DNA of 64,000 nucleotides from Chitinophaga agri (GTDB lineage: Bacteria > Bacteroidota > Bacteroidia > Chitinophagales > Chitinophagaceae). The notes under the pieces are model-generated. The model was not told the DNA's origin, ran no database searches, and was given only the letters and a program-made list of their open reading frames with translations. Shown here piece by piece: positions 38,699-45,757 of this stretch. The first letter of the stretch is position 1. Every line of letters starts with the position of its first letter. Position numbers and translations under genes: made by a program. The DNA lies in contig NZ_CP048113.1 of NCBI RefSeq assembly GCF_010093065.1, positions 4,278,001-4,342,000 of the forward strand. Reading direction: 5' to 3'.

Positions 38699-38943
38699 CG
38701 ATGCAAAGGTAACGCCCTTGATGATTAGTTGATGAATGCCGAGGACCGAATCATTACGGTCGTAGATGATTTTTCCAAACGTAATCCGTTCCCGGGACAG
38801 AGATTCTGACAAGTCGGCATTTGCCACTGTTAAGGTGGAGACCTGTTGTAAAACATCTGTGATGGAAGTAATTAATTCGGGGCGCACTGCGTTGTTGTCA
38901 TGGTTACAGCTATATAAACGCAGCAGGTATTATAATGGTTTGA

Positions 38944-39294
38944 TTATGTCTGATTTTTTCGCCCATACCTTTTCCTATACCTGATCTCAACTCCCTCCAA
39001 AATCAGCATCACATCCTTCTTGTCCAGTGTCACTGATCGGGTAGTCTGGTCATACACAGGCGTACCAAATGTGCCCTGAGCTAATCTTTTATGGTAAAGG
39101 GCATGGCCATCACCCTCAAAAACGAGCATCTTGACCTGGGTGCGCCTGCCATTGAAGAACAAGTAGATTACTCCACGATTTAATGGATCCTGATTCATTA
39201 TGTTACGCACTATTCCGGATAAACTATTTATACCCATTCGCATATCGGTATTGTGCGTATACAAATAAAAATTATAACCTGCCAGAGACAACAT
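38944..39294 (-). CDS. tnpB: IS66 accessory protein TnpB (copy A)
   Basis: The 116-aa protein is identical to the copy-B TnpB. It is separated from the 3' part of its tnpC by the nested element. Confidence 0.95.
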   Translation of the reverse strand: MLSLAGYNFYLYTHNTDMRMGINSLSGIVRNIMNQDPLNRGVIYLFFNGRRTQVKMLVFEGDGHALYHKRLAQGTFGTPVYDQTTRSVTLDKKDVMLILEGVEIRYRKRYGRKNQT

Positions 39295-39297
39295 TTA

Positions 39298-39624
39298 TCA
39301 ACGATTTATCAGCGTGAGTAAATATTCCGCTGGAACAGGCTGATAGATCTTTATACCTAAAAGCTCAGCGAACAAAGGTTGACACTCTCCGGATACACTC
39401 ATCGAATCAATATTTACAGGTAAAATCATGGGCTTATTTAATACCGGAGCCTCTGTATTTCTGTACTTGCGAAGCCAATAATAGAAGGTCTTCACTTTGA
39501 TTTTATTGGCAGTGCAGTACTCTTTAATTGTTTTGCCAGAACAGGGGTAATTACTGACAATCTCCTTCATCCTTTCCGCCTTAGTGGTAGACGGCTCATT
39601 CAACTTAACAATGGGCTTTTGCAT
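39298..39624 (-). CDS. tnpA: IS66 accessory protein TnpA (copy A)
   Basis: Identical to the copy-B TnpA, on the opposite strand, 66 nt inside the right end of element A. Confidence 0.88.
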   Translation of the reverse strand: MQKPIVKLNEPSTTKAERMKEIVSNYPCSGKTIKEYCTANKIKVKTFYYWLRKYRNTEAPVLNKPMILPVNIDSMSVSGECQPLFAELLGIKIYQPVPAEYLLTLINR

Positions 39625-39948
39625 GACTCTTTTTTTGCAAAAGTCTGAAGATTTCAATACACTTCATTGATGGTCAGGACCGAATCATTACGCAACAATA
39701 CTGTATTGGTACACTTACAAACAGTACTCCTTGCATCTGCTATTATTTGGGCAATGGCATCGTACAGAGAATAGTTTAAATTTCAGAAGCTTACCCACCT
39801 ATTACAATAGTTTTAAGCCTGATTACTAAATTCAGAATGGTCATAAAAGCCTCTATTTATTAAACGGTGGAGTTATAGTCAACAATGATTATAGCAACGT
39901 ATTTCACTAATGAATCTATAAATTTTAGATAGATCTTCCGTAAAATGG

Positions 39949-39976
39949 TTCGAACTTTGTCCCCGGTAGCCCGCTA
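39949..39976 (+). other. Attachment-like site 1
   Basis: TTCGAACTTTGTCCCC followed by GGTAGCCCGCTA. It shares TTCGAA, TTGTCCC and GTAG(C/T)CCGCTA with sites at 42216 and 45371, all 28 nt long. CCGCTA also occurs at the 3' end of tRNA-Ser (17848-17853). Interpreted as the right end of an integrated element. Confidence 0.6.
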
Positions 39977-39977
39977 T

Positions 39978-40025
39978 AAATTAGAAAAGCCTTTAAGTCC
40001 TTGGATTTAAAGGCTTTTCTAATTT
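39978..40025. terminator. Hairpin just after attachment-like site 1
   Basis: 19-bp perfect arms (AAATTAGAAAAGCCTTTAA and its complement) with a 10-nt loop. A terminator-like stem with AT-rich ends, probably a former left-end or tRNA terminator. Confidence 0.8.
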
Positions 40026-40246
40026 GAAAAATTTCTTTATTTTTAGTTGTGTGTTATTGCAGGCTAATTATCAACTATTTGCAAGTTCGAAATACTATGT
40101 TTATTTATCTCCTAATAGCAATATTCTTTATTTCTTCTCCATGTGTTATGTTCTTTAGGATTTTCCAATGAAATAATAACTGGCTAAATATCAATTAAAT
40201 ATATTTACAATAGCCCAAATTGGATTTTCCAATGAAATAAGCTCAC

Positions 40247-41695
40247 TCAAGCCCAGTAGGGAACATATGAGGCGAATTTTTTTGATATATTTTCTGGATC
40301 AGACGGTTTAATAAAACCTGCATCAATTGTATCAGCAATAATTTTAGAAGCAAACGACACATTGTTTTTATTAATATTAAACCTCTTTCGAATTGACTGA
40401 TTATTCACTGCTTCATTGTGAACATAATGCAAACAGGTATGTTGATAGCAAGCTCTAATCCTGTCTTCGTTGTTCATTTTTGTTAAGGGTAAAGGTGCAT
40501 ATATAATCACCCGTGTATATTCTTCTCCTCTGATAAATTTAGGTGCTGGAAGTTGAAACTCTTCAATTACCTCAATTGCTCTATCCACACCGCTACCTCG
40601 TTCTTCACAAATATTAAGGCGACGCATAAGTGACGCAAGTGTCTCGTTCCTTGACTTTGGAGCAGCATCAATAAACCGGTTGGTATCGACTAATGGTGCA
40701 CCTGGATTGGTTATTTCAATTCTGTCTTTAAATATTTCAACCATTACACCTGCACCGGTAATAGATAGATCCTGATGAATAATTGCATTTGCTACAAACT
40801 CCCGAATAGCTATATCGGGATATATTTTCAATTGCTGTCGCAAAGCGGCTTCTATTACTTCATTTGTAGGTAATTGATCCATAATATAACTAATCATACC
40901 TTCAAATCCAGTAGCATATCCTTTTAAAATCCCCTCCTCTTTGATAGCATTTATACGACTGTTATCCTTGTATATAATCACCCGAACAATTTTGCGATGC
41001 AAAGATTTAAAACTATTTAAATCTTTTGCAAAGAGAATGCCACCCAGGTTAGTAATATCCCAGTTGGCTCCTGCTTTTTTTAGCAAACCATCATCAGCAA
41101 GTGAATCGAGAATACCTTGCTTTGTATCTGGTAATCGCTTATTAAGCAACATAAAATACTGGTCATAATCCAGCATTTTCAATACCTCATCGCTATGAAT
41201 TTGAGAAGCAGCAATAATGTCTTCATATTCCAATCCTGTAGAACCGATTATCAGGTGTTTAACTTCTTGTCGGGAAAGTTTTACCGTTTGACCTGCCGAA
41301 CGTTTATAGCTTTCATATATATCCTTACCTCGTATATGAACAGGCTTATCCTGATACTCAGGTATATGAACAAGCAAAACAGGAATTTCATTGTAGCATG
41401 TTACTAAATGGTCTACACCTATTGGTTGGGCAAGGTTGTTGCGAGCAATATTTCCAATCTTTTGAATGATAATGTCCATCGTCTCCTTGGATAAATTAAT
41501 AGACTGACCGTTGTTGTCAATACCAAACGCAAGAAACCCGCCTCCAGGATAATTCGCAAAGGCTGAAATATGCTGTGCAATCCGATTACCGTTATCTGAA
41601 ATATCAGTTTTCCAATCAATCTCATTTAGCTCTATTGGAATCGGTTTTAAGCTTTTACTTAATAATTGTATTGCGGTGTCTTTCCAACTATTCAT
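40247..41695 (-). CDS. AlbA_2-domain ATP-binding protein (Schlafen/AAA_4 type)
   Basis: 482-aa cytosolic protein. The N-terminal AlbA_2 (AAA_4, Schlafen-like) domain covers about residues 15-150: ELNEIDWKTDIS, ISAFANYPGGGFLAFGIDNNG, YESYKRSAGQT. The centre resembles an HATPase_c_4 fold (IREFVANAIIHQDLS ... GVMVEIFKDRIEITNPGAP ... RRLNICEERGSGVDRAI), and a winged-helix-like tail follows. Annotated elsewhere as a putative transcriptional regulator; relatives occur often in defence islands. It is the only gene between attachment-like sites 1 and 2, so it may be the cargo of a small relic element. Confidence 0.85.
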   Translation of the reverse strand: MNSWKDTAIQLLSKSLKPIPIELNEIDWKTDISDNGNRIAQHISAFANYPGGGFLAFGIDNNGQSINLSKETMDIIIQKIGNIARNNLAQPIGVDHLVTCYNEIPVLLVHIPEYQDKPVHIRGKDIYESYKRSAGQTVKLSRQEVKHLIIGSTGLEYEDIIAASQIHSDEVLKMLDYDQYFMLLNKRLPDTKQGILDSLADDGLLKKAGANWDITNLGGILFAKDLNSFKSLHRKIVRVIIYKDNSRINAIKEEGILKGYATGFEGMISYIMDQLPTNEVIEAALRQQLKIYPDIAIREFVANAIIHQDLSITGAGVMVEIFKDRIEITNPGAPLVDTNRFIDAAPKSRNETLASLMRRLNICEERGSGVDRAIEVIEEFQLPAPKFIRGEEYTRVIIYAPLPLTKMNNEDRIRACYQHTCLHYVHNEAVNNQSIRKRFNINKNNVSFASKIIADTIDAGFIKPSDPENISKKFASYVPYWA

Positions 41696-42215
41696 TTATC
41701 ATGTTTTAATTCTACTCCTCACATGATTTTTTGATCATGAAAATAATATGAGTATATGTTTTCCCAAACAATATACATACTACCACTTCCCATTAAACTG
41801 TCAAATGAAGGAGTTTCAAGACTTATACTTACCCGATATGAAATTATTGCATTGCAGGATGATTAACAAATCTAAGCACACGAAAAATATTTCATAAAAC
41901 AATGAATATCAAATTGGTTATCTGCAGTTCAGTTCCAACTTCGGCATGTTCTTCCACTCTAATGATTTTCACAATCCTCCTGATTAGGCATAGTGCAATT
42001 TATTTGTTGTAGTATGAATCATGGCAATTGCTTATAAGAACAACGAGAGCGATTATATTTATTTATCGCCCTCGTTATATGAACGAGGGTAATTTTCATC
42101 TTCGTTAAGATTCTAACAGACAACAAACAATTCACAGTACAATTTCGGACAGTAGTTTTAGTAATTAATTTCACTAAGAAACATATGAATATGAGATAAA
42201 TCATCTGCAAATTGG

Positions 42216-42243
42216 TTCGAAAAATTGTCCCCGTAGCCCGCTA
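42216..42243 (+). other. Attachment-like site 2
   Basis: TTCGAAAAATTGTCCCC then GTAGCCCGCTA; 28 nt, sharing the 11-bp end GTAGCCCGCTA with site 1. Confidence 0.6.
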
Positions 42244-42250
42244 GATTTTG

Positions 42251-42273
42251 AAATCCGCGCATTGCGCGGGTTT
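42251..42273. terminator. Hairpin just after attachment-like site 2
   Basis: Stem AAATCCGCGC / GCGCGGGTTT with a 3-nt loop, followed by a T-rich run. Different in sequence from the hairpins after sites 1 and 3. Confidence 0.75.
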
Positions 42274-42431
42274 TGCTTTTTAAACCGGAGACGTAGCGAA
42301 GGAAAATTTATGTTTACCGCGTTCATTGTTACTTTATTGTAATTGGTTCGGTTAAGTTTATCTTTTTTATTAAAGAATCAAGTTTCAAGGAGTTGTATCG
42401 TTGTCTGTTTATTTCCCTTAAGTATTTTTTA

Positions 42432-42776
42432 CTAAAACGGCTCCTTTTTCAAGGACTGAATTAATGCTTTTTCATTCTTTGCATTAGTTAAGGTTTTTAA
42501 CTCTGACATCAGAGCAACTAAAGGATTATTATCAAAATCATTTTCCCAAGCATTGAAATAAATTGTTTGGAAATCTTCATTCTTAAGATACTGTTGCCAC
42601 ATCTTCACAAAGGTTGTTTTTCCAGTTCCCCATTCATTGTTAATACCCAATACAAAGCCATCTGCATAGGTCTTAACAATATCAGTTAAAATTCTTGCAT
42701 AAGGCTCTCTACCCAATTGACAGTTGAAAAATGGATTTTCCTGAGAAATTTCTATTTCGTGATGTTTTATTTTCAT
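42432..42776 (-). pseudogene. N-terminal fragment of a KAP-family P-loop NTPase
   Basis: The 114 residues contain the KAP NTPase start: NPFFNCQLGREPYA, Walker A GINNEWGTGKTTFVKMW, and YFNAWENDFDNNPLVAL. Whole KAP proteins are several times longer and have Walker B plus membrane segments; here the frame stops soon after the first block. It is a 3'-truncated relic, cut about 190 nt from attachment-like site 2. KAP NTPases are frequent in phage-defence settings. Confidence 0.82.
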
Positions 42777-43055
42777 TTTAAAGCATTAGTATAAATGAAT
42801 GATCCTTTCAGATGAATTTTCGTGGAGACTTGTTGATACAACTAACCCAGAGCGTCCACTACAAGATTAAATTTGGGGTGTAGATCATTTCAGGCAATTT
42901 TGATACTAAGTTATGAGGACAGGATTAGTTTTTGGGAAGGGGATTTTTCCGGTATTTAATATACACCATTATGGGGATTGGCTGGGATATACGGCTATAG
43001 AGCATATAAACAATGTATCAATGGTTAAATATCTTTTTTGATTAAATGGTTGCAT

Positions 43056-44297
43056 TTATTCTGTAATAAATGCAGGCACCATCTGTTGTATTTGCGCTCG
43101 GGGTATTCCAATTTCCTTTGCATACTGTTCCCAATTACTAACAACGCTGGTTACCTCTGTTAAAATTCTGGTCATTTCAGTTTGCCCTAATTGAAAATAA
43201 TCTCCGACTTGAAAAGCAAGTTTATAGTTCAATGCATTATCATCCAAATCGACATTCAATGCAAGACCATTTTTGTCGATTGATGGATTTAAGTCATAAG
43301 CCGGAGAAAGGCGCCAGCCTGCGTCAGTCAAAATGAAACCATGATTACGGAGATGATCATCCGTATTAGATACACTCATATTGAAAACAATTCGTCGCCA
43401 AAGCTGATGAAGATCCTCCATCGGAGCGGCTCCCTGATATTGAATAAATTCTGCAATTTCAAGGTAACTGGGAGTTTTGTCGCGAATTAGCTGTTCTGTA
43501 TATCCCAGCATTGTCATTGCCGAAGTAAAATGAATGCGATCAGCACCTTCCCGATCAAATCGTTTTGTTAAGAATGTCTTAAATGGTCCATAAATTTGCT
43601 CTACCTTGCAATCTGACATTTTTATCCCCGATTTCACGGCCAGACGGTATGTAAGATATTCCCAGGCTGCTTTATCAATTGTATCATTCTTTGCCGGGAA
43701 TTTAGCTATCCAGAGTTGACCTTTGTCATCAATGATATTGGCTTTGGGCCTTGCACCACCTAATGAAGAGCCAGGAGCAATCAATAATTCAAGCCATTCA
43801 TTACTCACTTCTTCATCCGCCTCAAATTTTTCTGCCCTTTGCTGCAGTTCACGAATATGTGCCCATGGGGGAATGGGCTTTTCATTATCGTTGTTCAAAA
43901 AAGGACCATCAGGATGAAGTTTGAAGCGCAATGCGCCCATCCTTGTAAAGTCACTAACCTGGAGGAGATAGTCCAAATCGGTTAAACGTGGTCGGTGCTC
44001 ATTGTTTTCTCTTGCTGATTGTGCTGCTTTTCTCTGCATTAATCTTCTACCCCAGGTGTCCGGCATAGAATCTACAAACACACCAAAATTCTCCTTTTCT
44101 ATTGGATATTGTGTGCCCGTATACCATCCTATTTCCGGATCCAGCAACAACTGTTCTGCAGACTCAAGCCAGTCCTTATGGTACTTAAAACTGAATTGTT
44201 GTCCCGTTTTACCTAAATCTGCGGAAAGCGAACCAATGAGCTTAGGTTGAGCCATGCCTTTCCAATGTGCATATACCCAAATGTCAGTTTTGGCCAT
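43056..44297 (-). CDS. hipA: HipA-family serine/threonine kinase toxin
   Basis: 413-aa HipA-like kinase; classical HipA phosphorylates glutamyl-tRNA synthetase and causes dormancy. The N-terminal domain VYAHWKGMAQPKLIGSLSADLG is followed by the ATP loop SSLGGARPKANII, the catalytic-loop motif SNTDDHLRNHGFI and the DLNPSI metal segment. Full length with all key residues. It lies 5 nt after the hipB stop, forming a toxin-antitoxin operon, and is located between attachment-like sites 2 and 3. Confidence 0.93.
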   Translation of the reverse strand: MAKTDIWVYAHWKGMAQPKLIGSLSADLGKTGQQFSFKYHKDWLESAEQLLLDPEIGWYTGTQYPIEKENFGVFVDSMPDTWGRRLMQRKAAQSARENNEHRPRLTDLDYLLQVSDFTRMGALRFKLHPDGPFLNNDNEKPIPPWAHIRELQQRAEKFEADEEVSNEWLELLIAPGSSLGGARPKANIIDDKGQLWIAKFPAKNDTIDKAAWEYLTYRLAVKSGIKMSDCKVEQIYGPFKTFLTKRFDREGADRIHFTSAMTMLGYTEQLIRDKTPSYLEIAEFIQYQGAAPMEDLHQLWRRIVFNMSVSNTDDHLRNHGFILTDAGWRLSPAYDLNPSIDKNGLALNVDLDDNALNYKLAFQVGDYFQLGQTEMTRILTEVTSVVSNWEQYAKEIGIPRAQIQQMVPAFITE

Positions 44298-44302
44298 TTT
44301 AA

Positions 44303-44599
44303 TTAGTTCTTATTCATTAATCTCAAATCCTGTAATTTTCTTCCAATAGGATCCTCTTCCAGCAATTTTGTTATTTCATTTTGAAGACCCAGGACTCGTA
44401 ATACATTTATAAATGCGCCAATGGAAACGGAAGGGCTTCCTTGCTCTATCGCTCTTAGTGTACCCCTATCAATAGCTGCACGCTCTGCAACTTGAGTAGC
44501 AGTTAACCTACGACGTTTCCTAGCAAGCGCTATCCTGTTACCAAAATCTTCCAGTAGAATCTGCTGCTTAGGAAAAAGAATATGCTTTTTTGACTTCAT
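44303..44599 (-). CDS. hipB: HipB-like helix-turn-helix antitoxin
   Basis: About 98 aa with an XRE helix-turn-helix: GNRIALARKRRRLTATQVAERAAIDRGTLRAIEQGSPSVSIGAFINVLRVLG. The start at ATG 44599 (MKSKKHILFPKQ) is preferred; ATG 44617 is an in-frame alternative. The operator palindrome overlaps both start codons, which fits autorepression of the hipBA operon. Confidence 0.88.
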   Translation of the reverse strand: MKSKKHILFPKQQILLEDFGNRIALARKRRRLTATQVAERAAIDRGTLRAIEQGSPSVSIGAFINVLRVLGLQNEITKLLEEDPIGRKLQDLRLMNKN

Positions 44600-44646
44600 T
44601 TTGATGCATATTTTCATCAAAAGTACGAATATTGAAGAAAATATTC
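44599..44646 (-). promoter_or_regulatory. Palindromic operators at the hipBA start
   Basis: TTTTGATG-N8-CATCAAAA (44599-44622), with perfect 8-bp arms and an 8-nt spacer, echoes the spacing of E. coli hipBA operators. A second palindrome GAATATT-N6-AATATTC lies at 44627-44646. Both are upstream of or over the hipB start. Confidence 0.65.
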
Positions 44647-44774
44647 CCAATTTTAGTTTAACGTAAAATTAGAATTGAGGTATCGCTGACTAATTTTTTC
44701 CGCAAGAGCTTGTCATTAAGTGAAAATATTCACCATAAATACAGTTTAATAGTATAATGGGTACACGAAAATTG

Positions 44775-45066
44775 TATGTAACTGTGTGCGATTATAGACT
44801 GGAATAGCCGTTATCTGTTATCCTGGACACTCAGCAATACCATGACAGTGGAATTTTGCCTGGAAGCGCTTGAAAAGGCCATTTCTGTTTATGAGGCACC
44901 AGAGATCTTAAATACGGATCAGGGCAGCCAGTTTACAAGTGAAGGATTTACTACAACAGTATCAGGTGCTCAGATCCGCCTAAGCAGGGATGGAGTAGGA
45001 CGAGCGACTGACAATATCGCAATGCATTGTGCTCTAAAGATTTTACGCTATCAAGCGTACGTGTAA
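44775..45066 (+). pseudogene. Remnant of an IS3-type transposase (rve core)
   Basis: The frame reads IIDWNSRYLLSWTLSNTMTVEFCLEALEKAI...LNTDQGSQFTSEGFT...DNIAMHCALKI, the central part of an IS3-family integrase core with the second catalytic Asp in NTDQGSQFTS. The N-terminal half, the DDE glutamate and both ends are gone. Confidence 0.82.
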
Positions 45067-45103
45067 AACCACTATCATTATATGACAGAAGGACAGACAA
45101 TAA

Positions 45104-45372
45104 TCATTGATCTTGAAAGGCTGTATAGAAAGGAAGTCCTCCTCTTAATGTATTTTCAAAACCATTGTATGCCAGTAATTTCTTAGCATCGGATAAGTCA
45201 ACTACATCGTCTGCTGTCACAAATGGTTGTTTTAAGACGGCAAAGAAATCACCTTCAATTCAATAAATCCAAGAAAGTTATAAGCTGTATTAGGGAAAAC
45301 GAGATTGTGAATCACTACGCTGTTGAAGAACTCCAGCCAGGTAGCGTAGTAAATTCCATCATTGTATAAGTT
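45104..45372 (-). pseudogene. Decayed fragment resembling a polyvalent protein kinase
   Basis: Two minus-strand frames join by a frameshift near 45250. The first reads DGIYYATWLEFFNSVVIHNLVFPNTAYNFLGFIE and the second GDFFAVLKQPFVTADDVVDLSDAKKLLAYNGFENTLRGG. The pattern (HN-LFP-T-Y-LGF ... VvkQPf ... NGF-nT) resembles putative polyvalent protein kinase domains seen on Bacteroidota mobile elements. The 5' side is cut exactly at attachment-like site 3. Confidence 0.5.
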
Positions 45373-45398
45373 CGAAAGTTGTCCCAGGTAGTCCGCTA
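45371..45398 (+). other. Attachment-like site 3
   Basis: TTCGAAAGTTGTCCCAGGTAG then TCCGCTA; the third 28-nt member of the set. It runs straight into the repeat copy of the tRNA-side element end. Confidence 0.65.
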
Positions 45399-45486
45399 AG
45401 AGGGACAAATCATCACAAGTATGCTTGTCCCTTTTCGTTTTCGGGTGGATTTCCCGATAGGTGGGCAATCCGGGAAAAAATTGTAT
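45392..45486. repeat. Second copy of the element left end
   Basis: Near-identical to 17847-17945, including the TCCGCTAAGAGGGAC start, the GGGACAA/TTGTCCC hairpin and the tail GGGAAAAAATTGTATTG. One T is missing relative to the first copy, which shifts the recombinase-tail frame (CDDLSLLAD). The rest of the recombinase is absent, so this is a relic end of a related element. Confidence 0.85.
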
Positions 45487-45757
45487 TGTTTATAATTCTC
45501 GGTTGGGTTGCAATATTTCGCTATTGGGAATATGATTTACCTATTAAAAGACTCTTGGATGCCGAATAGTAATTTCGACTAAACTGCAATAGCTAATACT
45601 TTGCCGAACAGATTAAGTATTAGCTCATACATTTCATGGAAAATTCCGTGTACATTTTGCTCGGGGAAGCTATTAGCTGACAATCGATTGTATAAGCGTA
45701 TTTATTTTTTATTATTTACTTCTGATCAAGTTTATATTAGTTTCGATAGTGTTTTAC
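45487..45757. other. Intergenic region with one hairpin
   Basis: No gene. An 11-bp inverted repeat AGCTAATACTT / AAGTATTAGCT (45591-45625) could end the minus-strand cluster that finishes at 45758. Confidence 0.45.

Larger units (their letters stand above)
36134..38757 (+). mobile_element. IS66-family element B, complete, nested in A
   Basis: 2624 bp, ends GTAATGATTCGGTCCTGACC on the left and the same 16-bp repeat inverted on the right. Flanked by an 8-bp duplication GGTCGTAG (36126-36133 and 38758-38765) derived from A's tnpC. Its tnpA, tnpB and tnpC are intact. Confidence 0.97.
34495..38887 (-). pseudogene. tnpC: tnpC of IS66 element A, split by copy B
   Basis: The 5' part (38887-38766, MRPELITSITDV...GKIIYD) and the 3' part (36133-34495) are parts of one 586-aa transposase separated by the nested element. 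The 3' part retains an open frame of 529 aa (36084-34495) with all catalytic residues (KADETKL, LQTDGLGSY, DPDNNGAERV), so an N-terminally trimmed transposase could still be made if transcribed. Confidence 0.93.
34436..39691 (-). mobile_element. IS66-family element A, interrupted by an identical copy
   Basis: Outer element with tnpA-tnpB-tnpC on the minus strand. Terminal repeats begin GTAATGATTCGGTCCT at both ends, and the target duplication GCAACAAT flanks it (34428-34435 and 39692-39699). Removing copy B and one GGTCGTAG leaves 2624 bp, exactly the length of B. B entered A's tnpC in the opposite orientation, so A's tnpC is split. The two copies look identical in every frame compared, implying very recent transposition. 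Confidence 0.96.
39692..40246. other. Intergenic region carrying an attachment-like site
   Basis: About 555 nt without a gene. It holds a 28-bp att-like site (39949-39976) and a strong hairpin (39978-40025). The remainder is AT-rich with nothing recognisable. Confidence 0.6.
41696..42431. other. Intergenic region with hairpins and attachment-like site 2
   Basis: About 735 nt without a supportable gene. It contains a stem CCCTCGTT/AACGAGGG (42069-42089) whose left arm could instead pair with CGAGAGCG upstream, the att-like site 42216-42243, and a GC-rich hairpin 42251-42273. Confidence 0.6.

Noticed and set aside
39949..39976. tRNA 3' end (T-arm TTCGAA)
   Set aside because: The flanking bases do not pair to make a T-stem or an acceptor stem, so this is not a tRNA gene; the same holds for 42216 and 45371.
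42040..42090. Riboswitch-like RNA from overlapping CGAGAGCG/CCCTCGTT/AACGAGGG stems
   Set aside because: Short stems in a degraded intergenic region with no gene closely downstream on either strand; likely chance or relic.
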